NCBI RefSeq assembly: GCF_030682515.1
Contig: NZ_JAUXOD010000019.1
Span: 1 to 64,000, forward strand
DNA length: 64,000 bases
Direction: 5' to 3'
DNA from: Hoeflea sp.
Lineage (GTDB): Bacteria > Pseudomonadota > Alphaproteobacteria > Rhizobiales > Rhizobiaceae
In this document: positions 28,884 through 38,522 of the stretch, one piece after another
How positions within the stretch are numbered: position 1 is the first letter of the stretch
Layout: the number at the start of each line of letters is the position of its first letter
Notes under the pieces: model-generated
Databases searched by the model: none
What the model was told of the DNA's origin: nothing
Seen by the model: the letters and a program-made list of their open reading frames with translations, nothing else
Made by a program: the position numbers and the translations under genes

Positions 28884-29207
28884 TTAGAACGGCAGTTTCA
28901 TGCCGGGGGGAATCGGCAGGCCGGCGGTGAGTTCGCGGGTGCGCGCGGCGACCAGCGCCTCGACCTTGCCCTTGGCGTCGTTGTGGGCGGCGACGACGAG
29001 GTCCTCGAGGATCTCGACATCGTCTTCCTTGAACATCGACGGGTCGACATGCATGCCCAGCATGACGCCCTTGCCGGACAGCCTGACGGTGACCATGCCG
29101 CCGCCGGCGGTGCCCTCGCATTCAAGCTCGGCGATCTCTTCCTGCATGCGTTCCATCTTGGCCTGCATGTCCTTGAGCTTGCCCATCATGCCCATGATGT
29201 CTTTCAT
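28884..29207 (-). CDS. YbaB/EbfC nucleoid-associated protein
   Basis: A 107-residue DNA-binding protein that forms tweezer-like dimers on the nucleoid. The start [20 protein letters not shown], with the following [20 protein letters not shown], is the family hallmark. [20 protein letters not shown] follows. GGAGA precedes ATG 29207. It sits between dnaX and recR, the standard place, 27 bp before recR, and is almost certainly co-transcribed with both. Confidence 0.95.
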   Translation of the reverse strand: MKDIMGMMGKLKDMQAKMERMQEEIAELECEGTAGGGMVTVRLSGKGVMLGMHVDPSMFKEDDVEILEDLVVAAHNDAKGKVEALVAARTRELTAGLPIPPGMKLPF

Positions 29208-29273
29208 CGGGGTGTCTCCTTCTCGGGTGGCGGTTGACGGCTCGGGGCGGGGACCGGCTTTCCAACAGGAAAA

Positions 29274-31115
29274 CTAGTCCGGCTCGTCGCCGGGTTCGGT
29301 GTCGTCGGGGAGGATGTCGCCCTCCTCGGAGGGCGTGAGCGCCGCGTCCGCCAGGCTCTCCTCGGTGACCGCAATGCGCACGTCGGTGATTCGGGCGCCG
29401 GGGAACCGCGCCAGGATGGCGGCGACATCGGGATCCTGGCGGGCGTCGCTGACCAGCGCGTCGCGCTTGGCAGTCTCGCGTTCGGACAGCGTCGGGGCGC
29501 CCTCCTCGCGGCTCAGCGCCACGCTCCACTTGGTCCCGGTCCAGTCGGTGAGCTTCTTGATCAGTTCGCCGGGCAGGCTCGGGCTCGCGTCCGGCGTCAG
29601 GCTGATCTCGAGACGGCCCGGCTCGATCCGCACCAGGCGCACATTGGTGCGGATCTGCACCTTCATGGCGATGTCGCGGAATTTCTCGGCGAGCGCCACC
29701 ATGTCCTCGAGCGAGGCGATGGCAATTTGCTCGACCGGTTCGGCAATGGCGGGCGCGGTGACGGTGGGTTCGGCGGAATGGGCGAGCCGCATCGAGGGCT
29801 GGCCGCCGCCTGAGGAGCCCTGCGGCATCCGCCGGTCGCCGACCGCACGCGCCGTGGCGCCGCCCGAGGGGCTCGTGCCGGAGGAGGAAGCCGCGGCCCC
29901 GGCCGACGCTCCGCCGCCGGCCTGGAACGCCTTCAGCGCGTCTTCGGGCGAGGGCAGGCTCGCGGCATGGGCGATCCGGATCAGCGCCATCTCGGCTGCG
30001 GCGGCGGGCCTGCTCGCGGTGTCGGTCTCGGTGATGCCCTTGAGCAGCATCTGCCAGACCCGGGAGAGAATGGCGGTCGACAGCCTGCCCGCAAACTCTG
30101 CGCCGCTTTCGCGCTCGGTCTGGGTGAGCGAGGGGTCCTCGCCCGCCTGCGGCACGAATTTGAGCCGCGTGACCAGGTGGGTGAACTCGGCCAGGTCGGT
30201 GAGGATCACCGCGGGGCTTGCGCCCGAATCATACTGGTCGCGGAAATTTTCGAGCGCCTCGGCGACGTCGCCGCCCATCAGAGATGCGAACAGGCCGACG
30301 ATGCGCGACCGGTCGGCCAGGCCCAGCATCGAGCGCACCGCCTCGGCGTCCACAGTGCCGCCGCCATGGGCGATGGCCTGGTCGAGCAGCGACAGGCCGT
30401 CGCGCACCGAGCCCTCGGCGGCGCGGGCGATCATGGCGAGCGATTCGTCGTCGATCGGGATGCCTTCCTGAGCGGAGACACTGCGGAAATGCCTGACCAG
30501 CAGGCCCGAATCGATGCGACGCAGGTCGAAGCGCTGGCAGCGCGACAGGACCGTGATCGGAACCTTGCGGATCTCGGTGGTGGCGAAGATGAACTTCACA
30601 TGCGACGGCGGCTCTTCAAGCGTCTTGAGCAGGCCGTTGAAGGCCTGGTTGGAGAGCATGTGCACTTCGTCGATGATGTAGACCTTGTAGCGCGCCGAGA
30701 CCGGGCGGTAGCGCACCTGCTCGATGATCTCGCGGATGTCGTCGATGCCGGTGTGGGAGGCGGCGTCCATCTCGATGACGTCGACATGGCGGCCTTCCAT
30801 GATCGCCTGGCAATGATCGCCCGGGACGGTGAGATCGATGGTCGGCTGGTCGATCTCGGCGGTCTTGTAGTTCAGCGCCCGGGCGAGGATGCGCGCCGTG
30901 GTGGTCTTGCCCACGCCGCGCACGCCAGTCAGCATCCAGGCCTGGGCGATGCGTCCGGTGGAAAAGGCATTGGTGAGCGTGCGCACCATCGGCTCCTGGC
31001 CGATGAGATCGGTGAAATCCCTGGGACGGTACTTGCGCGCGAGCACCCGGTACGGCGCCTTGGCTTCGGGCGTGGAGCCCGATGACGCTGTGGTGGTGCC
31101 GGTCAGTTCTTCCAT
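29274..31115 (-). CDS. dnaX: DNA polymerase III subunit gamma/tau
   Basis: A 613-residue clamp-loader ATPase. The Walker A motif GVRGVGKTTTAR lies at 64-75 and the Walker B DEVHMLS near 140. The arginine-finger motif LSRCQRF follows. Domain III and a long C-terminal tau region, rich in Ala/Ser/Gly at about 395-440, complete it. In the zinc module of E. coli DnaX four cysteines are found. Here three are missing and only DHCQAIMEGRHVD keeps one, a pattern I believe common in alphaproteobacteria. No A-rich slippery site for a gamma frameshift is visible. It is first in the dnaX-ybaB-recR operon. Confidence 0.96.
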   Translation of the reverse strand: MEELTGTTTASSGSTPEAKAPYRVLARKYRPRDFTDLIGQEPMVRTLTNAFSTGRIAQAWMLTGVRGVGKTTTARILARALNYKTAEIDQPTIDLTVPGDHCQAIMEGRHVDVIEMDAASHTGIDDIREIIEQVRYRPVSARYKVYIIDEVHMLSNQAFNGLLKTLEEPPSHVKFIFATTEIRKVPITVLSRCQRFDLRRIDSGLLVRHFRSVSAQEGIPIDDESLAMIARAAEGSVRDGLSLLDQAIAHGGGTVDAEAVRSMLGLADRSRIVGLFASLMGGDVAEALENFRDQYDSGASPAVILTDLAEFTHLVTRLKFVPQAGEDPSLTQTERESGAEFAGRLSTAILSRVWQMLLKGITETDTASRPAAAAEMALIRIAHAASLPSPEDALKAFQAGGGASAGAAASSSGTSPSGGATARAVGDRRMPQGSSGGGQPSMRLAHSAEPTVTAPAIAEPVEQIAIASLEDMVALAEKFRDIAMKVQIRTNVRLVRIEPGRLEISLTPDASPSLPGELIKKLTDWTGTKWSVALSREEGAPTLSERETAKRDALVSDARQDPDVAAILARFPGARITDVRIAVTEESLADAALTPSEEGDILPDDTEPGDEPD

Positions 31116-31224
31116 GATTCGCGTGCCGCCCTTGCGCTGGCCCGATGGCCGTTCGCATCAAATTTGCACCCCGGTTGAAACCAGTCAATGACAGGCCTGC
31201 CATTTCGGGCGCGGGCGAAAGGGT

Positions 31225-31320
31225 GGGAGGCTGGCACGGTGACCCGTGCCTGGCTCGTTAGGGCTGCTTCCTTCCGGACCTGACCCGGTTGGCGAGTGGC
31301 TCGTCCACCACCAACCTCCC
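31225..31320 (-). ncRNA. ffs: 4.5S RNA of the signal recognition particle
   Basis: On the minus strand the universal SRP domain IV core is present (CGGGTCAGGTCCGGAAGGAA followed by GCAGCC), containing the asymmetric and GGAA loops that bind Ffh. Flanking arms pair over the full length: GGGAGGTTGG at the 5' end and CCAGCCTCCC at the 3' end. This gives a single about 96-nucleotide hairpin of bacterial small SRP RNA type. It lies upstream of dnaX on the same strand. Ends are set by the outermost pairing. Confidence 0.95.
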
Positions 31321-31414
31321 GACAGCACATATCGTCAATCGGACCGGCAAAAGCAAGCCAAGGCCGAAAAAAACTGCTAGGGTCTGTCTCCAACCATCGC
31401 CAGCGGTCCTGCCC

Positions 31415-31819
31415 ATGTCCGATTTTGTTCTTGATCCGCGTCTTGAGCGCGATTCCACACTGCTGATGAAACTGGGCCTGTGCCAGCTCAGGCTGATCGA
31501 GGACAGCCGCTGGCCCTGGGTGCTGCTGGTGCCGCAGAGGAGCGGCATTTCGGAAATCTTCGACATGACGCCACTCGACCAGACCATGCTGACCTTTGAG
31601 ACCGCGATCGCCGCCAAGGCGGTCAAGCAGGCCACGTCCTGCCTCAAGATCAATATCGGCGCCCTTGGCAACCAGGTGCGCCAGTTCCATCTTCACATCA
31701 TCGCGCGCGACGAGGGCGATCCGGCCTGGCCCGGACCGGTCTGGGGTCATGGCCAGGCCAGCCCCTGGAGCCGGGATGCCCGCTCCGACTTTACCGAAAG
31801 ACTTCTCGAGGCCCTCTGA
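31415..31819 (+). CDS. HIT-domain protein
   Basis: A 134-residue histidine-triad family protein starting at ATG 31415. An earlier in-frame ATG overlaps the 4.5S RNA gene and is rejected. The triad region reads QFHLHIIAR at 90-98. The first His is replaced by Gln90 while His92 and His94 remain, the former being the likely nucleophile. SCLKINIGALGNQV precedes it, as in the rhizobial HIT subfamily. Members act on nucleotide phosphoramidates or dinucleotides; the substrate here is unknown. NudC starts four bases after the stop, suggesting a shared nucleotide-hydrolase operon. Confidence 0.85.
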   Translation: MSDFVLDPRLERDSTLLMKLGLCQLRLIEDSRWPWVLLVPQRSGISEIFDMTPLDQTMLTFETAIAAKAVKQATSCLKINIGALGNQVRQFHLHIIARDEGDPAWPGPVWGHGQASPWSRDARSDFTERLLEAL

Positions 31820-31822
31820 TCC

Positions 31823-32785
31823 ATGACATTCTCCCTGTTTGACCATGACGCCCCTCATGGCGAAGCCAGCCGTCTGGTTGCCTTTTCCTCCAACCGGCTG
31901 GAACGCCGCTCCGAATACCGCAAGGAGAGCGAGCTGGGCGAGGCGCTCAAGGATCCGAGGACACGCTATTTCGCCATAACGCAGGGTCGGCTAGCGATGC
32001 GCATCAATGGAAGCGCCCCGGAAGGATTGCTCTGGGCTGACGACATCGCTGTGATGCAGCCGCAGGCCGCCGACGCGGTGCTGATCGGCTGGGATGCGGC
32101 CGACGCGGCCCATATCGCGATTCCGGTCGGAACCACGCCCGACGATCTGCCGGAACCGTTCAAGGCCATCGACACCCGCTCGGTCTACCGCCAGGCGCTG
32201 ATGGACGAGGAAACGCTCGGCGCCTATGCGCTGGGCACGAGCCTTGTCACCTGGGCCCTCGCCAACCGGTTCTGTGGCGCCTGCGGTGCAGCGATGTCGC
32301 CCGAGGCGGGCGGCTACCGGCGGCGCTGCACCGCATGCCCGCATGTGGCGTTTCCGCGGACCGATCCCGTCGCCATCATGCTGACCATCGACGAGGCGGG
32401 CGACCGCTGCCTTCTGGGCCGCAGCCCGCATTTCCCACCCGGCATGTATTCCTGCCTGGCAGGGTTTATCGAGCCGGGCGAGACCATGGAGGACGCGGTT
32501 CGGCGGGAGACGCTGGAGGAATCGGGCATCAGCATCGGCCGCGTGCGCTATCACGCCAGCCAGCCCTGGCCGATGCCGCATTCGCTGATGATCGGCGTCT
32601 ACGCGGAAGCCAAGAGCCTGACGATCGTCCCGGACACGGCCGAGCTCGAGGATTGCCGCTGGTTCGACCGCAGCGAGACCGAGGCGATACTCGCCAATGT
32701 GCTCGGGCAGGACAAGGCCTCGGCGCCGCCGCCCGGCGCCATCGCGCACCGGCTGATGCGCGACTGGCTGGACTGGCGCCGGTGA
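31823..32785 (+). CDS. nudC: NAD+ diphosphatase (NudC)
   Basis: A 320-residue Nudix hydrolase that splits NADH/NAD+ to NMN(H) and AMP and, in E. coli, removes NAD caps from RNA. The zinc ribbon uses Cys151, Cys154, Cys169 and Cys172. The Nudix box lies at 214-236 (GFIEPGETMEDAVRRETLEE). The NudC-specific signature SQPWPMPHSLM follows at 246-256. It begins four bases after the HIT gene, so the two are probably one transcript. Confidence 0.95.
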   Translation: MTFSLFDHDAPHGEASRLVAFSSNRLERRSEYRKESELGEALKDPRTRYFAITQGRLAMRINGSAPEGLLWADDIAVMQPQAADAVLIGWDAADAAHIAIPVGTTPDDLPEPFKAIDTRSVYRQALMDEETLGAYALGTSLVTWALANRFCGACGAAMSPEAGGYRRRCTACPHVAFPRTDPVAIMLTIDEAGDRCLLGRSPHFPPGMYSCLAGFIEPGETMEDAVRRETLEESGISIGRVRYHASQPWPMPHSLMIGVYAEAKSLTIVPDTAELEDCRWFDRSETEAILANVLGQDKASAPPPGAIAHRLMRDWLDWRR

Positions 32786-32807
32786 GGTTCGGATTGCCCG
32801 GGGGCTG

Positions 32808-33695
32808 TCAACCCTCGGCCTCGTCGGCGTGCGAGCCGTTCTGCTCCAGCCGGAACGGGTGGGCCGGATAGACGCCGAGGATCCTCAGCTCCTTGGAGAA
32901 GAAGGCGAGCTCGTTCATGGCGCGCGCCACCGGCGCCTCGTCGGGATGGCCCTGGATGTCGGCATAGAACTGGGTGGCGAAGAACCGGCCGCCGATCTGG
33001 TAGCTTTCGAGCTTGGTCATGTTGACGCCGTTGGTGGCGAACCCGCCCATCGCCTTGTAGAGCGCCGCGGGAATGTTGCGCACCCGGAAGACGAAGGTGG
33101 TCACCACCACTTCGCCGGCCACCGGGCGCGGCGGGATCCTGGCCTCGCGCGACAGCACCACGAAGCGGGTGACATTGGTTTCGGTGTCCTCGACGTTTTC
33201 CTCAAGGATGTTGAGGCCGTAGAGTTCGGCCGCGAGCCGCGGCGCCAGCGCCGCCATGGAGCGGTCGTTGCTCTGAGAGACCAGCCGCGCGGCGCCGGCG
33301 GTGTCGCCCGCCACCACCGCCTTCCAGCCATTGGCGCGCACCACCTTGCGGCACTGGCCCACGGCGTGGACATGGCTGTGCACGGTGCGGATCTCCGAGC
33401 GGTCGACGCCCGGCAGCGCCATCAGCTGGAAATGGATCGGCATGAAATATTCGCCGATGATGTGCATCTGCGATTCGGGCAGCAGATGATGGATGTCGGC
33501 CACCCGGCCGGCGATGGTGTTCTCGATCGGGATCATGGCGAGGTCCGCCTCGCCCTGCTCGAGCGCGTTGAACGCATCCTCGAAGGTGGCCGAGGGCAGC
33601 GGCTCCATGTGCGGAAACATGTCGCGGCAGGCCATGTCGGAATTTGCGCCAAACTCGCCCTGGAAGGCGATGCGGTTGGTGGAAGCTGTCATCAT
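32808..33695 (-). CDS. pheA: prephenate dehydratase
   Basis: About 295 residues, monofunctional, converting prephenate to phenylpyruvate in phenylalanine synthesis. The catalytic domain starts RIAFQGEFGANSDMA. It contains IPIENTIAGRVADIHHLL and the TRF motif (NVTRFVVLS) essential in this family. The C-terminal ACT domain (TTFVFRVRNIPAALYKAMGG, then NMTKLESYQIGG) would give Phe feedback. Two adjacent ATGs (33695 and 33692) are possible starts, and the frame further upstream is a shadow of kdsB. It lies 28 bp after kdsB on the same strand. Confidence 0.95.
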   Translation of the reverse strand: MMTASTNRIAFQGEFGANSDMACRDMFPHMEPLPSATFEDAFNALEQGEADLAMIPIENTIAGRVADIHHLLPESQMHIIGEYFMPIHFQLMALPGVDRSEIRTVHSHVHAVGQCRKVVRANGWKAVVAGDTAGAARLVSQSNDRSMAALAPRLAAELYGLNILEENVEDTETNVTRFVVLSREARIPPRPVAGEVVVTTFVFRVRNIPAALYKAMGGFATNGVNMTKLESYQIGGRFFATQFYADIQGHPDEAPVARAMNELAFFSKELRILGVYPAHPFRLEQNGSHADEAEG

Positions 33696-33723
33696 GAATG
33701 TCCGTGTTGAGGATGCGCCTCTG

Positions 33724-34467
33724 TTACGGCGCGAGGATCTGGCGGGCGCGCTCCAGATCGGCGGGAGTATCGACACCGAGGGGTACCGAGTCAACGATGG
33801 CGACATCGATGCGCATGCCGTTCTCGAGCGCACGCAGCTGCTCGAGCGATTCGCGCCTCTCGAGCGTCGAGGGCTCAAGCGAGACGAAGCGCTCGAGCGC
33901 CGGCCTGCGCCAGGCATAGAGGCCGATGTGATGATAGAGCGGCCCCTCGCCATAGGGCGCGGTGGCGCGGGTGAAATAGAGCGCGCGCAACAGCCGGTCG
34001 CCGATCGGCGTGCCGATCACCTTGACGATGTTCGGGTTGGTCTTTTCCGCCTCCTCGGCAATCTCGACCGCCAGCGTGGCGAGATCGGCCGGGCAGGAAA
34101 GAAGCGGCAGTGCCGCGCGGCGGATGGTTTCCGGCTCGATGGCCGGGATGTCTCCCTGGACATTGAGGATGATCTCAGCCCGACCGTGCGGATCCATCTT
34201 GCGGGCCGCCTCGAAGACCCGGTCGGATCCCGACTGATGGTCATCGCGCGTCATCACCGCCTCGAGGCCCGCGGCCTCGACGGCCTCGGCAATCTCGCGC
34301 GAATCCGTCGCCACGGCGACGCGGCCGATCCCGGCCAGCACCGCCTGGCGCGCCACCCTGACCACCATCGGCACGCCGCCAATATCGGCAAGCGGCTTTC
34401 CGGGCAGCCGGGTGGAGGCCATCCGGGCCGGTATGATGACGAGCATGGGCTCTTGACCGTCTGCCAT
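33724..34467 (-). CDS. kdsB: CMP-KDO synthetase
   Basis: A 247-residue 3-deoxy-manno-octulosonate cytidylyltransferase, activating KDO for lipopolysaccharide core. The nucleotide loop [20 protein letters not shown] opens it. [36 protein letters not shown]-like [12 protein letters not shown] and [16 protein letters not shown] follow, with the C-terminal [12 protein letters not shown] and [12 protein letters not shown]. It is transcribed with pheA and divergent from the cytochrome c gene, with 173 bp between the starts. Confidence 0.96.
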   Translation of the reverse strand: MADGQEPMLVIIPARMASTRLPGKPLADIGGVPMVVRVARQAVLAGIGRVAVATDSREIAEAVEAAGLEAVMTRDDHQSGSDRVFEAARKMDPHGRAEIILNVQGDIPAIEPETIRRAALPLLSCPADLATLAVEIAEEAEKTNPNIVKVIGTPIGDRLLRALYFTRATAPYGEGPLYHHIGLYAWRRPALERFVSLEPSTLERRESLEQLRALENGMRIDVAIVDSVPLGVDTPADLERARQILAP

Positions 34468-34640
34468 GGGGGTCCCGTTTCCTCGGTTGCGCGGCGCAAG
34501 TGACCAAAAGTCTCACCGCCGTCGTTACAAACGCTGTTGCAACGGACTTGCAAAAGACATAGGTTCCGCGCGATTTCAAGACTGGTTCGGATATTGCGGG
34601 AAACCGGGCGTGACGCCGAACCGAAACGGAGCGAGGGAAA

Positions 34641-35288
34641 ATGAACTCTTCATATCTCAACTCGGCGGCAGGCGCCCTTTTGGGCATCCTGTTTGTTGTG
34701 ATGACCCTTTCGATAGTTTCGGACGGCATCTATCACGCGCCGGTCCCGGAAACCCAGGGATTTGCGATCGCCGTTGCCGAAGGCACCACGGAGACGGCCG
34801 AGCCCGCCGAAGAGGCAGGGCCTGTCGACATCGCGCCGCTTCTGGCCAGCGCCGATGCGGCCCGCGGCGAGAGCCAGTTCAGGAAATGCTCCGCCTGCCA
34901 CACCAATGACGCCGGCAATGCCAACAAGGTCGGACCCGGCCTGTGGAACATCGTGAACAAACCCGTCGCCACCCATGAGGGCTTCAACTATTCGCCCGCC
35001 ATGGTCGCCTTCTCGCAGGGCGGCACGGTTGTCTGGGACTACCAGCACCTGAGCGAATTCATCGAGGCTCCGAAGGCCCACATCCCCGGTACCGCCATGA
35101 GCTTCGCAGGCATCAAGAAGGTCGACGAGCGCGCCGATCTCATTGCCTATCTGCGCACCATTGCGGACACGCCTGCGCCGCTGCCTGATGCAACCGCCGC
35201 CGCTGCCGAGGAAGCTGCACCTGCAGAGGAAGCCGCTCCGGCCGAAGCCGAACCTGCCGCAGAGCCGGCCACGGCCCCGAGCGAATAG
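34641..35288 (+). CDS. membrane-anchored class I cytochrome c
   Basis: A 215-residue CycM-like cytochrome. An uncleaved N-terminal anchor helix covers about 8-30. The haem site is CSACH (Cys83, Cys86, His87), and the sixth ligand is probably Met153 (IPGTAMSF). The C-terminal tail (about 175-215) is a low-complexity Ala/Pro/Glu extension. In rhizobia such proteins carry electrons to terminal oxidases on the periplasmic face. GAGGGAAA precedes ATG 34641. A strong terminator follows 22 bp after the stop. Confidence 0.92.
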   Translation: MNSSYLNSAAGALLGILFVVMTLSIVSDGIYHAPVPETQGFAIAVAEGTTETAEPAEEAGPVDIAPLLASADAARGESQFRKCSACHTNDAGNANKVGPGLWNIVNKPVATHEGFNYSPAMVAFSQGGTVVWDYQHLSEFIEAPKAHIPGTAMSFAGIKKVDERADLIAYLRTIADTPAPLPDATAAAAEEAAPAEEAAPAEAEPAAEPATAPSE

Positions 35289-35310
35289 GCTGCCTGCCCT
35301 GACCCTCAAG

Positions 35311-35339
35311 AAAGCCGGGCCCAGTGCCCGGCTTTTTTA
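35311..35339 (+). terminator. rho-independent terminator of the cytochrome c gene
   Basis: AAAGCCGGGC-CCAGT-GCCCGGCTTTTTT forms a ten-base-pair stem with a following T6 run. It ends the cytochrome c transcript and separates it from the yej operon. Confidence 0.9.
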
Positions 35340-35433
35340 TGGAAATTGCCCGGTTTTTTTGATCTTGCCCTGCAAGGGACGCAGAAGTGTCCTATTCTTT
35401 CCCGAGTGATTTTTCTCAGGAGGACCTGCCGCC

Positions 35434-37260
35434 ATGATCATCCGACTCGCTCCCCTGCTCCTGGCCCTGGCCACGCTGATCCCGTTTTCGCCTCCGGCCC
35501 TGGCCCAGGACGGGGGCTGGCGGCATGCGACATCGATGATCGGCGAGCCCAAATATCCCCAAGGATTTGCGCGCTTCGACTATGTCAACCCGGACGCGCC
35601 CAAGGGCGGCACGCTCCGGCTCTCGGAGGACGGCACCTTCGACAGCCTGAACCCGATTCTCGCCAAGGGCGAGCTGGTGGTCGGGCTCGGCCTCGTCTTC
35701 GACACGCTGATGAAGTCGTCGGACGACGAGATTTCCTCGTCCTACGGATTGCTGGCCGAAAGCATCTCGTTTCCCGAGGACATCTCGCAGGCGACGTTCC
35801 GGCTGCGCGCCGAGGCAAAATGGGCGGATGGCGTGCCGGTCACGCCGGAAGACGTGATCTTCAGCTTCACCAAGGCCAAAGAGCTCAATCCGCTGCAGGC
35901 CAACTACTACGCCCATGTGGTCTCGGCCGAGAAGACCGGCGATCTCGAGGTCACCTTCACCTTTGACGAGATCAACAACCGCGAACTGCCGCAGATCCTC
36001 GGCCAGTTTCTCATCCTTCCTGAGCACTGGTGGGAAGGGACGAACGCGGCGGGCACCACGCGGGACATCGGGCGGACCACGCTGGAGCCGCTGATGGGAT
36101 CGGGTCCCTACCGGATCGCCTCGGTCACCGCCGGATCGAAGATCCGCTACGAACGGCGCGACGACTACTGGGCCAGGGATCTCAACGTCAATGTCGGGCA
36201 GCACAATTTCGACGCGATCGAGTATACCTATTTCTCCGATCGCAATGTGGAGTTCGAGGCCTTCCGGGCCGGAACGGTCGACTATTACCAGGACAATTCG
36301 GCGAGCCACTGGGCCACGGCCTATGACTTTCCCGCCATCGCGACCGGCGAGGTCGTGCGCGAGGAGATCGAGAATCCGCTGCGCGCCGTGGGCATCATGC
36401 AGGCGCTGGTGCCCAATATGCGGCTGGACAAGTTCAAGGACGTCCGGGTGCGCCGGGCGCTCAATTTTGCCTTCGATTTCGAAGGGCTGAACACCACCCT
36501 GGCGCACAACCAGCTCACGCGCGTCGACAGCTATTTCTGGGGCACGGAGCTTGCCTCCTCGGGCCTGCCGGAAGGCCGGGAGAAGGAAATCCTCGAGGGG
36601 ATGAGGGACAAGGTCCCGCCGGAGGTCTTCACCACGCCCTACACCAATCCGGTCGGCGGCGGCACGAAGGCGCGCGAGAACCTGCGGCAGGCGCTCACGC
36701 TGTTCCGGGAAGCGGGCTACGAGCTGAAGGACCGCAAGCTTGTCAAGACCGAGACCGGTGAACAGCTGTCGATCGAGATCCTGTTGGCCAGCTCCTCGCT
36801 CGAGCGGTCCGTGCTTCCCTATATCAGCAGCCTCAAGGACCTGGGCATCGATGCGCGGATCCGGACCGTCGACGGCTCGCAATACCAGAACCGGGTGCGA
36901 AGCTTCAACTACGACATGATCTGGGTGGTGTGGGCGCAGACGCTCAACCCAGGCAACGAGCAGGCGGGCTACTGGGGCTCCAAGGCGGTCGAGCGCGAAG
37001 GGTCGCGGAACTATGCCGGCATCGCCGACCCGGCGATCGACGAGCTGGTCCGGATGGTGATCTTCGCCAGGGATCGCGACGAGCAGGTGGCCGCCATCAA
37101 GGCGCTCGACCGGGTGCTGCTCGCGCATCATTACGTGGTGCCGCTGTTCTACAGCAAGGCGGTCAAGCTCGCCTTCCGCAAGAGCCTCGCCCATCCCGCC
37201 GAGCTTCCCTATTACAGCACCGGCTTCCCCGAGGTCTGGTGGATGAACCAGGGCCAATGA
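35434..37260 (+). CDS. yejA: oligopeptide/muropeptide-binding protein YejA
   Basis: A 608-residue SBP_bac_5 family periplasmic binding protein with a signal peptide (about 1-24, ending ALAQ). The family signature KGGTLRLSEDGTFDSLNP lies near residue 50. RFRAGTVDYY-like FRAGTVDYYQD and GSGPYRIASV follow, and the C-terminus (HYVVPLFYSKAVKLAFRKSL) is characteristic of YejA. CAGGAGG precedes ATG 35434. In E. coli Yej imports microcin C and peptides. In Agrobacterium tumefaciens YejABEF imports anhydromuropeptides for peptidoglycan recycling. The neighbouring peptidases support the latter here. Confidence 0.92.
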   Translation: MIIRLAPLLLALATLIPFSPPALAQDGGWRHATSMIGEPKYPQGFARFDYVNPDAPKGGTLRLSEDGTFDSLNPILAKGELVVGLGLVFDTLMKSSDDEISSSYGLLAESISFPEDISQATFRLRAEAKWADGVPVTPEDVIFSFTKAKELNPLQANYYAHVVSAEKTGDLEVTFTFDEINNRELPQILGQFLILPEHWWEGTNAAGTTRDIGRTTLEPLMGSGPYRIASVTAGSKIRYERRDDYWARDLNVNVGQHNFDAIEYTYFSDRNVEFEAFRAGTVDYYQDNSASHWATAYDFPAIATGEVVREEIENPLRAVGIMQALVPNMRLDKFKDVRVRRALNFAFDFEGLNTTLAHNQLTRVDSYFWGTELASSGLPEGREKEILEGMRDKVPPEVFTTPYTNPVGGGTKARENLRQALTLFREAGYELKDRKLVKTETGEQLSIEILLASSSLERSVLPYISSLKDLGIDARIRTVDGSQYQNRVRSFNYDMIWVVWAQTLNPGNEQAGYWGSKAVEREGSRNYAGIADPAIDELVRMVIFARDRDEQVAAIKALDRVLLAHHYVVPLFYSKAVKLAFRKSLAHPAELPYYSTGFPEVWWMNQGQ

Positions 37261-37418
37261 GGCGCTGGGGCCTTGCACCGCCTGCGACATTGGATTCTGT
37301 ATGACATGCGGGCGAATCAGCCGCGGACCGGGATTTCCGGCGTGAAGGACGTGAGCTTGACGACATCACATGCGATCATCGGCGGCCGGATGGCCCGCGG
37401 CGGGGAGATAGAGGCCTG

Positions 37419-38522
37419 ATGGGCGCCTATATTCTTCGCCGACTGCTCCTGATGATCCCGACCGTCGTCGGCATCATGGCGATCTCGTTCGCGGTCATCC
37501 AGTTCGCCCCCGGCGGGCCGGTCGAGCAGGTCATCGCGCAGTTGACCGGCGAGGGCGATTCGGCGATCGACCGGATCGCCGGCGGCGGCGATTCCTTCGG
37601 CAGCGGCCAGCAGGATTTCGGCGATTCGTCCTCGTCGCAGTATCGCGGCGCCCAGGGACTCGACCCCGAATTCATCGCCAAGCTCGAGGCCCAGTTCGGC
37701 TTCGACAAGCCGCCGCTCGAGCGCTTCGGGAAGATGATGTGGGACTACATCCGCTTCGACTTCGGCGAGAGCTATTTCCGCAGCATCGACGTGATCGACC
37801 TGATCGCCGAGAAACTGCCGGTGTCGATCTCGCTCGGCGTCTGGATCCTGCTTCTGTCCTACATCATCTCGATCCCGCTCGGGATCAAGAAGGCGGTGTC
37901 GGACGGCTCGCGCTTCGATGTCTGGACCTCGGGCCTCATCATCATCGCCTATGCGGTGCCGGGCTTCCTGGTCGGCATCCTGCTGATCGTGATGTTTGCG
38001 GGCGGGTCGTTTCTCGACTGGTTTCCGCTGCGCGGCCTGACCTCGGACAATTTCGCCGAACTGAGCCTTTTCGGCAAGATCGTCGACTATTTCTGGCACC
38101 TGACTCTGCCGCTGATCGCGCTGTCGCTCGCCGCCTTCGCCACCACGACCCTGCTCACCAAGAACTCGTTCATCGACGAGATCCGCAAGCAATATGTCAC
38201 CACCGCGCGCGCCAAGGGGCTGACCGAGAGCCAGGTGCTCTACCGGCATGTGTTCCGCAACGCCATGCTGATCATCATCGCCGGCTTTCCCGGCGCGTTC
38301 ATTTCCGCCTTCTTCTCTGGGTCGCTCTTGATCGAGACGATCTTCTCGCTCGACGGGCTCGGCCGGCTGGGCTTTGAATCGGTGATCAAGCGCGACTATC
38401 CGGTGGTGTTTGCGACGCTGTTCATCTTCTCGCTGATGGGGCTGGTGGTCGGCCTGATCTCCGATCTCGTCTACACCTGGGTCGATCCGCGCATCGACTT
38501 CGAGAAGAGGGACGTCGGATGA
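37419..38522 (+). CDS. yejB: ABC permease YejB
   Basis: A 367-residue inner-membrane permease. It opens with the DppB-like helix ILRRLLLMIPTVVGIMAISF. A long Gly/Ser/Asp-rich insert (about 45-85) is typical of YejB. The cytoplasmic EAA loop reads RAKGLTESQVLYRHVFRNAM. It closes with LVGLISDLVYTWVDPRIDF. The start lies 158 bp after yejA with no gene in between. Its stop overlaps yejE by four bases (ATGA). Confidence 0.94.
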   Translation: MGAYILRRLLLMIPTVVGIMAISFAVIQFAPGGPVEQVIAQLTGEGDSAIDRIAGGGDSFGSGQQDFGDSSSSQYRGAQGLDPEFIAKLEAQFGFDKPPLERFGKMMWDYIRFDFGESYFRSIDVIDLIAEKLPVSISLGVWILLLSYIISIPLGIKKAVSDGSRFDVWTSGLIIIAYAVPGFLVGILLIVMFAGGSFLDWFPLRGLTSDNFAELSLFGKIVDYFWHLTLPLIALSLAAFATTTLLTKNSFIDEIRKQYVTTARAKGLTESQVLYRHVFRNAMLIIIAGFPGAFISAFFSGSLLIETIFSLDGLGRLGFESVIKRDYPVVFATLFIFSLMGLVVGLISDLVYTWVDPRIDFEKRDVG

